This document shows positions 32,905-41,900 of a DNA stretch of 64,000 bases, piece after piece; position 1 is the first letter of the stretch; each line of letters begins with the position of its first letter. The notes under the pieces are model-generated. The model saw nothing but the letters and a program-made list of their open reading frames with translations, ran no database searches and was not told the origin of the DNA. A program made the position numbers and the translations under genes. Source of the stretch: CAZLPZ01 sp964607245 (lineage in GTDB: Bacteria > Pseudomonadota > Alphaproteobacteria > Micavibrionales > Micavibrionaceae); the NCBI GenBank assembly GCA_964607245.1, contig CAZSIB010000003.1:1-64000 (forward strand). The letters are read 5' to 3'.

Positions 32905-34527
32905 ATGACGATTTCTGACTCCCAACCTTTACTTTCTGTTGCCCATCTCTCGGTCACGTTTCATGGTCCGGGTGGTGATTTTGCCGCCGTGCGTGATATT
33001 TCGTTTCAGGTGAAGCGCGGTGAAATTGTGGGCATCGTGGGGGAATCGGGATCGGGGAAATCCTTGACTGCGCTCTCGATCTTGCGCCTACTTCCCCCTG
33101 GGGCCACACACCCCAAAGAAACGCGCCTTCTTTTTGATGGGGAAGATATACTGACCCTGCCGCAAGATGCGCTTTATCATCTACGCGGACGCCGCATCGG
33201 GATGATTTTTCAAGAACCGTTGACGGCGCTCAACCCGCTCCACACCATCGGCGCGCAAATTGCCGAAAGTATTCGCCTCCATCGCCCCAACCTGTCGCCC
33301 CTGGAATTACAAACCCGGATTCACGATCTTCTCGCCATGACCGAACTTGAGAAACTGGCGGATCGCCTGGGCGCCTATCCGCATGAACTCTCAGGAGGGC
33401 AACGGCAACGCGTGATGATCGCCATGGCGCTTGCCAATGATCCGGATTTATTGATTGCAGATGAGCCCACAACGGCGCTCGATGTCACCATTCAAGCCGA
33501 AATTTTGGGGCTTTTAAAAGAGCTTGCACGGACGAAGGGGCTCGCGCTGCTGCTCATCACCCATGATCTGGGGATCGTGCGCGACATGGCAAACCGCGTG
33601 ATCGTGATGAAAGCTGGGCAAATTATCGAGCAAGGCCCGACCGACCAAATTTTTACAGCCCCACAAGCCGACTACACCCGTGCTCTCATTGCCTCGGATC
33701 CACGCGGAGCACAAGACCCCGCCAACAAGGACGCAGAAATCCTTTTATCCGGCCAAAATATTTGTGTCCATTTTCCACGCGCCAAAAACCTATGGGGTCG
33801 CGCAACGTCTTTTGTCCGCGCGGTTGACGGTGTGACGTTAGATATACGTGCGGGCCAAACACTGGGGATTGTCGGGGAATCTGGGTCTGGAAAAACAACA
33901 TTGGCCCTCGCCCTTTTGCGCCTCGTCCCCGGATCAGGCCCGGTTGTTTTCATGGGGACACGGGTCGATACGGCGCGGACGCGGGATTTACGCCCCTTAC
34001 GCGCCAAGATGCCGATTGTGTTTCAAGACCCGTACGGTGCGCTCTCGCCCCGCCTCAGTGTGGGCGAGATTATCGGCGAAGGATTATCGGTGCATCGCCG
34101 CGATTTATCCCGGCCCGCGCGCGAGGAAAAGATCATTCATGCCGTAAGTTCCGTGGGCCTCGACCCCGATACACGCCACCGTTACCCCCATGAATTTTCG
34201 GGTGGCCAACGCCAACGCATCGCGATTGCCCGCGCGCTTGTGCTTGACCCGGCCTTGATTGTGCTCGATGAACCGACATCCGCCCTGGATGTTCAGGTGC
34301 AGGCGCAAATCGTCACGCTCCTCAAGGATCTTCAACGCGCGCGCAACCTCGCCTATCTCTTCATCAGCCATGATTTGCGCGTGATCCGCGCGCTGTCACA
34401 CCATGTGATTGTCATGAAAGATGGCCGCGCGGTGGAACAAGGCCCGGCCGCCGATATCTTTGATCGTCCGCAAACCGCGTATACAAAGAAACTGTTGTCC
34501 GCGGCGCTTCACCTGAAAGCGGGGTAA
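32905..34527 (+). CDS. Fused dipeptide/oligopeptide ABC ATPase (YejF-like)
   Basis: A 540-residue protein with two ABC nucleotide-binding domains. Each has Walker A GESGSGKS/T (about 46-53 and 323-330), a signature (LSGGQRQRVMIAMA; FSGGQRQRIAIARAL), Walker B (LLIADEPTTALD; LIVLDEPTSALD) and an H-loop (ITHDLGIV; ISHDLRVI). This matches OppD-OppF fusions such as YejF of the microcin C/oligopeptide importer. No permease or binding-protein gene is adjacent, so the partners must be elsewhere. The ATG at 32905 follows GGGA; a TTG at 32893 is possible. Confidence 0.93.
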   Translation: MTISDSQPLLSVAHLSVTFHGPGGDFAAVRDISFQVKRGEIVGIVGESGSGKSLTALSILRLLPPGATHPKETRLLFDGEDILTLPQDALYHLRGRRIGMIFQEPLTALNPLHTIGAQIAESIRLHRPNLSPLELQTRIHDLLAMTELEKLADRLGAYPHELSGGQRQRVMIAMALANDPDLLIADEPTTALDVTIQAEILGLLKELARTKGLALLLITHDLGIVRDMANRVIVMKAGQIIEQGPTDQIFTAPQADYTRALIASDPRGAQDPANKDAEILLSGQNICVHFPRAKNLWGRATSFVRAVDGVTLDIRAGQTLGIVGESGSGKTTLALALLRLVPGSGPVVFMGTRVDTARTRDLRPLRAKMPIVFQDPYGALSPRLSVGEIIGEGLSVHRRDLSRPAREEKIIHAVSSVGLDPDTRHRYPHEFSGGQRQRIAIARALVLDPALIVLDEPTSALDVQVQAQIVTLLKDLQRARNLAYLFISHDLRVIRALSHHVIVMKDGRAVEQGPAADIFDRPQTAYTKKLLSAALHLKAG

Positions 34528-34534
34528 ACCACAC

Positions 34535-35260
34535 ATGCCGACGACGCCTTCCCTTGCCGCACCCTGCGCCCCAAAGGCCGAAAAATCGGTGCCGCACCAC
34601 ACGGGTCATCGGGACCGCCTGCGCAAACGGTTTATCCAAGGGGGCGCCGGGGCTGTCGCCGATTATGAACTTTTGGAACTCATCTTGTTTTCGGCCATTC
34701 CGCGCCGCGACGTCAAACCACTTGCCAAGGAATTGATTGCGCGGTTTGGCTCTTTGGCCGCTGTGCTTCATGCGCCTATTCATGAACTGGCCACAACCAA
34801 AGGGATGAGCGAACACGCCGCCAGCACTATCAAAGTCGTGGCAGCAGCGGCCACGCATCTGGTCCGGGCCGATGTTATGAACCGGCCGATTTTAAGTTCA
34901 TGGGAACGTCTTCTTGACTATTGCCACGCGGCCATGGCGCACGCGACGCGCGAAGAACTGCGCCTTTTATTCCTGAATAAAAAGAATGAACTGATGGCGG
35001 ATGAGGTGCAACAAACCGGCACGGTCGACCACACCCCCGCCTATCCGCGTGAAATCATGAAACGCGCTTTAGAACTGGGGGCCACCGCCCTGATCCTGGT
35101 GCATAATCACCCGAGCGGCGACCCGCGCCCGAGCCAAGACGACATTCGCCTGACCCGTGATGTCCAGGACGCGGCCCGCCCGTTTGGCATTGCCATCCAC
35201 GATCACCTGATCATCGCCCGGAAATCCTATTTCAGTTTTCGAAATGAAGGATTGATTTAA
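34535..35260 (+). CDS. radC: RadC family JAB1/MPN protein
   Basis: A 241-residue RadC (UPF0758). The N-terminal HhH region is HRDRLRKRFIQGG with YELLELILFSAIPRRD. The C-terminal MPN domain has the metallo site HNHPSGDPRPSQDD (His190, His192, Asp203). RadC was once linked to DNA repair, but its true function is unclear. It starts 7 bp after the ABC gene and its last 29 bp overlap the antisense glycosyltransferase gene. Confidence 0.94.
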   Translation: MPTTPSLAAPCAPKAEKSVPHHTGHRDRLRKRFIQGGAGAVADYELLELILFSAIPRRDVKPLAKELIARFGSLAAVLHAPIHELATTKGMSEHAASTIKVVAAAATHLVRADVMNRPILSSWERLLDYCHAAMAHATREELRLLFLNKKNELMADEVQQTGTVDHTPAYPREIMKRALELGATALILVHNHPSGDPRPSQDDIRLTRDVQDAARPFGIAIHDHLIIARKSYFSFRNEGLI

Positions 35261-36188
35261 TCCGGTCCTGCACCGCCTCAAGGGTTAACCCCGTCATCAG
35301 ACACGGCGCGTTTTTATAGTCGCCATTGATCCGCGCCAAAAGATCCGCCATCGATTCGGGCGTTCGGATCACGTGCGTATTTTTACCATAAGGTGCGTAT
35401 TCAATGTCATTGGTCGGCCCAAAAAGCCCAATTGTTTGAACCCCGGCCGCCGCCGCGAGATGCATCAAGCCTGAATCATTCCCAATATAAAGCATGCACC
35501 GGGCAAGGACCGCCGCGACCTCACCCGGATCACCACGCGCAATCATATCGACCCGGTCGCCTTCTGGCACAGATTCCAAAACCTGACGCGCAACGCATTC
35601 CTCTCCGGGTGCGGCGAACACCGCCACAGACGCATCAGATAAGGCCGGAAATTCGACCTTAAGAAATTGGATGAGGTGCATAAACCGATCGGCAGGCCAA
35701 ATTTTTCCTTGCCAATTTGCTGTTGGACCAATCCCGATCACTTTGATTTTATTTAATAAAACAGTATTTGCAAATTTTTCCTGATCCGGTGTGCTCCACA
35801 AGCGCGGTGCATGCGGCATCGGTTCTTTGATCACCGCGGACATTTGTGAAACCTTGTGTATATTTTTCGGAATATGCGGACCGAACACGTAACGCTGCCC
35901 AGCACGGATCAAACGCGAGACCAAAGAATTGCGCAAATCGACAACGACATCCCAGCGCGTCCCGACTACCTGACGCCATAATTTGATCCAGTGGCGGTGA
36001 TGCTTTTCCTTGCGGAGCGCAATGACCCGGTCAAGACCCGGCACCCCGGTAAAAAGCGATGCAGGCAACGGCCCGCACACAATCGTGACCCGTGCCTCCG
36101 GGTATTTCTGGATCAGGTGACCCAAGACCCCCATCGACAGAACGGCATCCCCCAATCGGTTCGCGGTCAGGAATAAAATCTTTGTCAT
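35232..36188 (-). CDS. Glycosyltransferase family 9 (heptosyltransferase-like)
   Basis: A 318-residue GT9 protein. It begins ILFLTANRLGDAVLSMGVLG and its C-terminal nucleotide-sugar site is YIGNDSGLMHLAAAAGVQTI, followed by GLFGPT. These are signatures of ADP-heptose:LPS heptosyltransferases and related enzymes that build the LPS core at the inner membrane. The acceptor cannot be assigned. It lies 9 bp downstream of truA and overlaps radC on the other strand by 29 bp. Confidence 0.88.
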   Translation of the reverse strand: MTKILFLTANRLGDAVLSMGVLGHLIQKYPEARVTIVCGPLPASLFTGVPGLDRVIALRKEKHHRHWIKLWRQVVGTRWDVVVDLRNSLVSRLIRAGQRYVFGPHIPKNIHKVSQMSAVIKEPMPHAPRLWSTPDQEKFANTVLLNKIKVIGIGPTANWQGKIWPADRFMHLIQFLKVEFPALSDASVAVFAAPGEECVARQVLESVPEGDRVDMIARGDPGEVAAVLARCMLYIGNDSGLMHLAAAAGVQTIGLFGPTNDIEYAPYGKNTHVIRTPESMADLLARINGDYKNAPCLMTGLTLEAVQDRIKSILHFEN

Positions 36189-36197
36189 ACCGACCTG

Positions 36198-36965
36198 TTA
36201 ATACCCCACCTGCATGAGATAGAGCCCATCGGGCGGCGCCGTTGGCCCGGCCTTGGTCCGGTCACGCGCAGCAAGGGCCACCGCCACATCCCCCGGGCTC
36301 CATCGCCCCCGCCCCACCTGAACCAAGGTCCCGACCATATTCCGCACCTGATGATGCAGAAAGGACCGTGCCCGCGCCTGAAATAAAATTTCAACCCCGC
36401 CACACGCATCATAGGAAAAAGTGGAAATATCCAGGGCATCAAGGGTCCGCATCGGCGATTTCGCCTGGCAATCACTGTCCCGAAAAGTTGTAAAATCGTG
36501 ATGCCCAATGAGATGCGCGGACCCTTCCCGCATGGCGTCGACATCGAGATCATGGTGTAGAACCCAGGCCTTTCCCCGTTCAAGGGCAAGTGGCGCGGTG
36601 CGTTTGATCACGCGGTAATGATAAAGTTTTGTCTTGGCCCCAAACCGCGCATGAAAATCATCCGCGACGCGTTCGGCCTGGGTGACCACCACGGGCACAT
36701 CCCGCAAATGCGCATTCACCGCCTTGACGAGCAGATAGCCATCATATTTGGGATCGATATCGAGATCCACATGCGCCACCTGCCCCCGCGCATGAACGCC
36801 GGCATCCGTCCGCCCCGCAACGTGCGCGGTCACGCGTTGTCCGCAAAAAGCGTCAAGCGCGGTTTCCAGGGTTTCTTGAACCGAGGCGATCCCAAGTTCC
36901 TGGCGTTGCCATCCCGAAAAGGGGCCGCCATCATATTCGAGGGTCAATTTATAGCGCGCCGTCAT
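36198..36965 (-). CDS. truA: tRNA pseudouridine(38-40) synthase TruA
   Basis: TruA makes pseudouridine at positions 38-40 of tRNA anticodon stems. The 255-residue protein has the catalytic Asp54 in AGRTDAGVHARGQVAH. SGWQRQ, FTTFRDSDCQAKSPMRT and FLHHQVRNMVGTLVQVGRG are also present. The ATG at 36965 overlaps the fmt stop as ATGA. The def-fmt-truA order is common in alphaproteobacteria. Confidence 0.96.
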   Translation of the reverse strand: MTARYKLTLEYDGGPFSGWQRQELGIASVQETLETALDAFCGQRVTAHVAGRTDAGVHARGQVAHVDLDIDPKYDGYLLVKAVNAHLRDVPVVVTQAERVADDFHARFGAKTKLYHYRVIKRTAPLALERGKAWVLHHDLDVDAMREGSAHLIGHHDFTTFRDSDCQAKSPMRTLDALDISTFSYDACGGVEILFQARARSFLHHQVRNMVGTLVQVGRGRWSPGDVAVALAARDRTKAGPTAPPDGLYLMQVGY

Positions 36966-37918
36966 GAAAACCGATCCCCCACCCGGCCATGACCCCCATT
37001 GATCCAATCGGCAAAGCTCATCCGTTTACCGTTTTGTGTTTGAACCTGGTCCAGAACCAACACGCTATCCCCGCCGCATACGATTCGCCCTTCTCGGTCC
37101 AAAATTGTGCCGGGTGCCGCCGTGGCGGGCCCTCCGCCATCATCCACATGCGCCGCCAAAATCTTGAGTACCGCACCCTCATGCGTTTTTGTGATCGTCC
37201 CCGGCCACGGCGTCAGAGCGCGAATACGCCGGTCCAGATCGATTGCGGCAGAGGACCAATCCAAAATGCCATCTTCTTTTTTGAGGAGCGGTGCATAAGT
37301 CACACCCGTTTCAGGTTGCGGCACCCGCGCGACATCCCGGCCCGCAGCCAGGTCCGAAAGAACCGACACAATCAATTCCGCCCCTTGATCCATCAACGCG
37401 TCATGAAGTGTGGCCGCTGTCGTATCAGACGCAATCGTGACCCGCCCCGCCACAATCATCGGTCCGGTATCCAAGCCTTCTTCCATGTGCATGATCGTGA
37501 CGCCTGTTTCGGAATCACCGGACAGAATCGCATGTTGAATGGGTGACGCCCCACGCCAGCGGGGTAAAAGCGACGCGTGAATATTCAGGCACCCCCATCG
37601 GGGCGCGTCCAGCACCGCACGCGGCAAGATGAGGCCATAGGCCGCAACAACGGCGACATCCGGGGCAAGCGCCGCAAATTCCTCTTGCGCCGCGACCGAT
37701 TTCTTAAGCGATAATGGGGTATAAACCGGGATATTATGTGCCGCCGCCCACACATGCACCGGGGATTCTTGGACCTGTTGTCCCCGTCCTTTGGGGGCGG
37801 GCGGACGCGTATAGACCGCAACGATGTGATGCCCCGCCTGGTGAAGTGCCGCAAGCGCAGGCACCGCAAAATCGGGCGTCCCCATAAACACCACACGTAA
37901 CGGCGCACTCATAGTCAT
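36962..37918 (-). CDS. fmt: Methionyl-tRNA formyltransferase
   Basis: Fmt formylates initiator Met-tRNA with 10-formyl-THF. The 318-residue protein shows VVFMGTPDFAVPALAAL, the catalytic block NIHASLLPRWRGASPIQ (Asn and His), and ILSGDSETGVTIM with the active-site Asp. The C-terminal OB-like domain is complete. AGAGG lies 8 bp before ATG 37918. It is downstream of def but separated from it by a 142-bp palindrome. Confidence 0.96.
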   Translation of the reverse strand: MTMSAPLRVVFMGTPDFAVPALAALHQAGHHIVAVYTRPPAPKGRGQQVQESPVHVWAAAHNIPVYTPLSLKKSVAAQEEFAALAPDVAVVAAYGLILPRAVLDAPRWGCLNIHASLLPRWRGASPIQHAILSGDSETGVTIMHMEEGLDTGPMIVAGRVTIASDTTAATLHDALMDQGAELIVSVLSDLAAGRDVARVPQPETGVTYAPLLKKEDGILDWSSAAIDLDRRIRALTPWPGTITKTHEGAVLKILAAHVDDGGGPATAAPGTILDREGRIVCGGDSVLVLDQVQTQNGKRMSFADWINGGHGRVGDRFS

Positions 37919-37922
37919 TTTA

Positions 37923-38064
37923 GAGCCTCTTCAGAATCTCGCTCGGACACACGATTTTTAGGATTTTTAAGAACCGGAGCGCAGCATACATCAAAGTATG
38001 TGAGCACCGGAAGCGCAGAAAACCCTATAAAATCGAACGTCCGAGTAGAGATCATGAACAGGCT
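37923..38064. repeat. 142-bp imperfect palindrome between def and fmt
   Basis: The ends GAGCCT-TTCA-ATCTC-CTCGGAC (from 37923) match the inverted complement of the stretch ending at 38064, with a few substitutions. The inner parts CGATTTT..AGG..TTTT, CCGG, GC and CATAC also pair, around a loop near 37990. It fills almost the whole gap between the def stop (38066) and the fmt start (37918). It could fold as a long RNA hairpin or a DNA cruciform. It looks like a dispersed palindromic element, but no second copy is in the window. Confidence 0.75.
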
Positions 38065-38065
38065 C

Positions 38066-38599
38066 TTACATCACATCCGCATCGCTCGCCTGGGTGATCT
38101 TCTTCACCTTTCGTAAGATGATATCGCGTTTCAATTTGGACAGGTAATCGATGAATAACACCCCGTTTAAATGATCAATCTCGTGCTGCAGACAATGCGA
38201 AAGCAACCCGTCCCCCTCGACAATTTGGGTCGTTCCTTGAAGATCCTGATACTGCACCTTGACGCGCGCGGGGCGTTCAACTTCGGCATATTGCTGGGGG
38301 ATGGATAAACACCCCTCATTCCAAACCGATCGTTCTTCGGATGCCCAAACCACTTGCGGGTTGATGAGCAAAAGCGGATGCCGATCGACATCTTCGTCTT
38401 CACGCCAATTTGTATCCACCACGATAAAGCGGCGCAAAATCCCCACCTGGGGCGCGGCAAGCCCCACGCCGGGCGCAGCGTACATGGTTTCCGCCATATT
38501 GTGCAGCGTGGCCCGCACCTCATCATCAATCTTTTCAACGGGCGCCGCCTGGCCTCGCAAAACAGGGTGAGGAACCGTAAAAATCTTCAGTAACGACAT
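38066..38599 (-). CDS. def: Peptide deformylase
   Basis: Def removes the N-formyl group from nascent proteins. The 177-residue protein has all three motifs: GVGLAAPQVG (about 44-53), EGCLSIP with Cys97, and QHEIDHLNG with His139, Glu140 and His143, which hold Fe/Zn. It starts at ATG 38599, 24 bp after the rmuC stop. Confidence 0.96.
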   Translation of the reverse strand: MSLLKIFTVPHPVLRGQAAPVEKIDDEVRATLHNMAETMYAAPGVGLAAPQVGILRRFIVVDTNWREDEDVDRHPLLLINPQVVWASEERSVWNEGCLSIPQQYAEVERPARVKVQYQDLQGTTQIVEGDGLLSHCLQHEIDHLNGVLFIDYLSKLKRDIILRKVKKITQASDADVM

Positions 38600-38623
38600 A
38601 TCATGTTATCCTTTTTATTTTGC

Positions 38624-39859
38624 TCACGCGGCCTGATCTGGCATCACGGCAATCTCGCGCAGGGCCTGATCAATGCGGGGTAAATCATCGGGTAGACGAC
38701 CCGCCGCCCCTTGATAATCATCCATCTTTTTCAGCTGGGGCAAAATACGCGCCTCAACCGTGCCGACCGCCGCATTATACGCGCCGACCGCCGTACCCAA
38801 ATTGCGCCCCAATTTTTGCAAATGATCCAGAAACGTACCCATCCGGCCATTCAGTTCCGTTGCCATTTGGCCAATTGCCCGCGCGTTCTCGGCCAATGCT
38901 TGCTGCTGCCAAGCATGCATGATGACGCGCAGCAAGCCCAGAATCGTCGTGGGTGATGCCAAAATTACATTCGCCGCCGCCGCATCTTCGATCAAGGTTT
39001 TATCGGTCGTGACCGCCAGCGAGAACAACCCTTCGGTCGGTAAAAACATCACAACAAATTGGGGACTATCGAATTGGCGCCAATAATCGCGGCTCGCCAG
39101 TTGCTTGACATGGTCGCGTAGGTGCCCCCGAAAATTCTTGATCGCGTCGTCCGGCAACGCTGCGCCTGTATCCGCGGCATCCGCCAAATTCCAATACGGT
39201 TCAAGCGGCGTTTTTACATCAATCACAACCGATAAATCACCGGGCAACTGAATAATAAAATCCGGACGCTGGGCGCGTTCATCGCCCTGAATACTCACCT
39301 GCTGGCGAAAATGGACATTTTCAACCATGCCCACCAGTTCGAGGGTGCGCGATAATTGCATTTCGCCCCAACGGCCGCGCGCCGATGAATTTTTAAGCAC
39401 CTGAACCAGCGACGCCGTTTGGGCGCGCAACATTTTTTGATCTTCGGCAAAACTTTTCAGTTGGGAATCAAGCACGGCACCCGATTGCCCCAAAACCTGC
39501 AGTTTTTCCTCGACTTGTTTGAGTGTTTTGCCAATGGGATCGACCATCTGGGCGATCGCCTGTTGACGCCGTTCCAAATCAAACCCGGCGTCCTTTTGGG
39601 TGCTGGCCAATTTTTCCGTCGCAAGTTTCAAAAACTGATCTTGGGTTGCGACAAGTGCACGCGTGGCCGCCATTTGAAATTGGGCTTCCATCGCCTCTCC
39701 GGCCATTCCGCCCGCCTGTAACCGCGCCTCAAGGTCCGCTCGGTCGCGTTCAAGACGCATCACGCGTGGAACCCCGACAAGCGCCATTCCCCCTGCCCCC
39801 AAAAGCCCTCCAAGGACAAAGAGCATCCACGAACCGGGTGCAAGCAGCGTAAAATCCAT
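38624..39859 (-). CDS. rmuC: DNA recombination protein RmuC
   Basis: A 411-residue RmuC protein. One N-terminal membrane helix (about 5-28, WMLFVLGGLLGAGGMAL) is followed by a coiled coil (about 35-150) and the conserved RmuC nuclease-like domain: GRWGEMQLSRTLELVGM, RPDFIIQLPGDLSVVIDVKT, QFVVMFLPTEGLF. RmuC limits inversions at short inverted repeats. ATG 39859 is chosen because a longer reading adds an unlikely 22-residue leader. Confidence 0.93.
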   Translation of the reverse strand: MDFTLLAPGSWMLFVLGGLLGAGGMALVGVPRVMRLERDRADLEARLQAGGMAGEAMEAQFQMAATRALVATQDQFLKLATEKLASTQKDAGFDLERRQQAIAQMVDPIGKTLKQVEEKLQVLGQSGAVLDSQLKSFAEDQKMLRAQTASLVQVLKNSSARGRWGEMQLSRTLELVGMVENVHFRQQVSIQGDERAQRPDFIIQLPGDLSVVIDVKTPLEPYWNLADAADTGAALPDDAIKNFRGHLRDHVKQLASRDYWRQFDSPQFVVMFLPTEGLFSLAVTTDKTLIEDAAAANVILASPTTILGLLRVIMHAWQQQALAENARAIGQMATELNGRMGTFLDHLQKLGRNLGTAVGAYNAAVGTVEARILPQLKKMDDYQGAAGRLPDDLPRIDQALREIAVMPDQAA

Positions 39860-39923
39860 CTGGTATGATCCAATTTCTATACTATGATAGACAGGAATAT
39901 AGCTTTTATCAGGAAAAAATACC

Positions 39924-40577
39924 ATGAAAAACGACAGGCGTCAGGCCCCCTCCGGCAACGCGTTTTTATATATCCTGATTGCCGTTGCCTTGTTTGCAGG
40001 GCTTATTATGGTCTTAAGCCGTACCCAAGACGCGACCGAAAACGACCGTTTGACCCAGGGGCAGCAACAAGCGACTGCGCAACGCATCTTGGCCTATGTG
40101 AACGATGCCGGTCAGGCCTGGGCCCGCATGAACCAAATGGGCACAGATCTGGATGACTTGGACCTCGTTCTCCCAACATCTGGTTCTTTCAACACAGCCC
40201 CCACCATCCATAAATTATTTCATCCAGATGGCGGCGGACTTCTCTATCGCGATATGAATGAAGCGCCGTTTCGTGCAAGCGCCAGCACACCCGTGGGGTG
40301 GTCGTTTGTCCTCGTCAATGCCGATTGGTCAGCAACCAGCGCGACGGACCTGATAATGAATTATGTGAATATTGACGCGGCGCTGTGTGCAAAACTCAAT
40401 ACGCTGATACGGAATGACGCGACAATTCCAACGGTGACCGTGAATTTCACAAACACCTTTGTCAACGGCTCAACCGCCCTTCAAGAAAGCGAATGTGCGG
40501 ACTGCAAAATTCACAATAGTCTGTGCGTCAAAAATGGTGGCGTTTACGCGTTTTATAACGCGCTCGCGCTCAGATAA
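39924..40577 (+). CDS. Membrane-anchored, pilin-like protein of unknown family
   Basis: A 217-residue protein with a short basic N-terminus (KNDRRQAPSG), one hydrophobic helix (FLYILIAVALFAGLIMVLS) and an extracytoplasmic domain. The layout (polar start, single helix, then an amphipathic helix TAQRILAYVNDAGQAW) resembles type IV pilins or minor pseudopilins. No strict G-F-x4-E processing site is seen. Late cysteines (ESECADCKIHNSLC) could form disulphides. It overlaps the 5' untranslated region of rmuC divergently. No pilus assembly genes are nearby. Confidence 0.65.
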   Translation: MKNDRRQAPSGNAFLYILIAVALFAGLIMVLSRTQDATENDRLTQGQQQATAQRILAYVNDAGQAWARMNQMGTDLDDLDLVLPTSGSFNTAPTIHKLFHPDGGGLLYRDMNEAPFRASASTPVGWSFVLVNADWSATSATDLIMNYVNIDAALCAKLNTLIRNDATIPTVTVNFTNTFVNGSTALQESECADCKIHNSLCVKNGGVYAFYNALALR

Positions 40578-40579
40578 AA

Positions 40580-41152
40580 TTACGGGGCTGGGGCGGGTGC
40601 CGGGGAAATCACCGTAATATTCCCCCGTGGGGGGTTTTTCTGTTTTTCGGCGTCTACAATCGCCTGCCATTCCCCCACGGGAACACGCGGCGCGACATAG
40701 GGCTTAATCGCCGGGGGTTTGGTCGATCCTGTCACCACCGGCTTTACGGGTGTTTTGGGTACAGCCACAGGTAGACGCGCGCCCGCTTGTTTCAAGGCAA
40801 TCGCTTGCACAGCAGCATTCTGTTGAGTAATGGCCTCTTGCATCACGGCCTCACGGGCGGCAACTTCGGCCTCACGCGCCCGTGTAACATCGCCCAAGCT
40901 TTTCAAGCTTTGGGTTTGTTCCTTTAAAATCGTCGCCATAATCGCCATATCGTCGGCGTCAAGTTCCACAGCCGTCGGGGCCGTTGACGGCGCCGCACCC
41001 GATGCGCGCGACGATCCCATCGGTGGTGCCATACCCGGAATTGTCGCCGGTTCTTTCTTCTCACCCCACCCAAGCCAAGACGATGCCTGGACAGGTGATG
41101 TGAGAATAATCCCCGATAAGAAAATCCCAACCAAAAACAACCGTGATACCAT
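40580..41152 (-). CDS. Exported Pro/Ala-rich protein of unknown family
   Basis: A 190-residue protein with a signal peptide (MVSRLFLVGIFLSGIILTSPVQA). After a Pro/Ser-rich linker comes a helical or coiled-coil middle (about 62-120; REAEVAAREAVMQEAITQQN). The tail is rich in Pro, Val and Lys (PKTPVKPVVTGSTKPP) and ends in PAPAPAP. It contains no cysteine. No family is recognised. Its stop is 3 bp from that of the pilin-like gene on the other strand. Confidence 0.65.
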   Translation of the reverse strand: MVSRLFLVGIFLSGIILTSPVQASSWLGWGEKKEPATIPGMAPPMGSSRASGAAPSTAPTAVELDADDMAIMATILKEQTQSLKSLGDVTRAREAEVAAREAVMQEAITQQNAAVQAIALKQAGARLPVAVPKTPVKPVVTGSTKPPAIKPYVAPRVPVGEWQAIVDAEKQKNPPRGNITVISPAPAPAP

Positions 41153-41210
41153 TCATTCCTACTCCCTTAGAGTGCGCCCATCCTACCACAGAAATAATGA
41201 TGTCGCCAAG

Positions 41211-41245
41211 AAAAAGGCCCGCAGAGTATCCAGCGGGCCTTCAAT
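41211..41245 (-). terminator. Terminator of the repeat-Cys exported protein gene
   Basis: AAGGCCCGC/GCGGGCCTT stem with a 10-base loop. On the minus strand the stem is followed by a T tract (CTTTTTCTTG). Confidence 0.8.
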
Positions 41246-41262
41246 TATTTCAACCAGATCGT

Positions 41263-41871
41263 TTAATCTTCCATTTCAACACCGTGCTCACCCATTTTCT
41301 TGCGCTTTTCACTTTCCCCGCGCTCGGTATAGTGGCGGCGCTTGGCATTCAAGCGTTCTTCGGCGAGTTGTTCAGCCGTCTTCACGCGCTCTTCAACAGC
41401 CTTGACCACTTCCTTCGTCTTCGCCCCCAAAGCAGCAGCTTCGGCCTCTTGTTCTTTGGATATACGTGAGGCGACAGATTCATCATCCCCGGCAGGTTTT
41501 TTGTTATAATCCTCGTTCACCATCAAGCCAGACCCACCCGTATTTGTGGTTGTCTCGGCAACTTTCTCGGCCCCCGCACAAAGCGCATGGCCCGCCCCGC
41601 CGGGAGAACTACAAAACGTCTCACATTCTTTTGGTAACCCTGTCTCGGCAACAACTTGAGGCTTATCATCTGAAAGAACATTTCCTTTCGACTCGGCCGC
41701 AGCCTCTTCTTTCAATGCCGTACAAAGCGGGTGGTTTCCATTACCCGAACAGAACGTGTCACATTCCTTGGGCATGGATCCTGCAAAAGCAGGGCCCGCC
41801 AAGAAAAAGGCGTTCAGGGCAAAAAACGTACCTAGAACCCGTGCTGTGACCTGAAATTTATTTTTTTGCAT
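41263..41871 (-). CDS. Exported protein with two Cys-motif repeats
   Basis: A 202-residue protein with a signal peptide ending GPAFA. Two copies of a motif follow: PKECDTFCSGNGNHPLC (about 34-50) and PKECETFCSSPGGAGHALC (about 80-98), each with three cysteines in C-x3-C-x7-9-C spacing. Then comes a long charged helix (about 135-200; EVVKAVEERVKTAEQLAEER). No family is recognised. The repeats could bind metal or form disulphides. It is followed by its own terminator and preceded by the 155-residue exported-protein gene, 29 bp upstream. Confidence 0.7.
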   Translation of the reverse strand: MQKNKFQVTARVLGTFFALNAFFLAGPAFAGSMPKECDTFCSGNGNHPLCTALKEEAAAESKGNVLSDDKPQVVAETGLPKECETFCSSPGGAGHALCAGAEKVAETTTNTGGSGLMVNEDYNKKPAGDDESVASRISKEQEAEAAALGAKTKEVVKAVEERVKTAEQLAEERLNAKRRHYTERGESEKRKKMGEHGVEMED

Positions 41872-41900
41872 GATGATAGACCCTTTCTTTTTTAAAAAAC

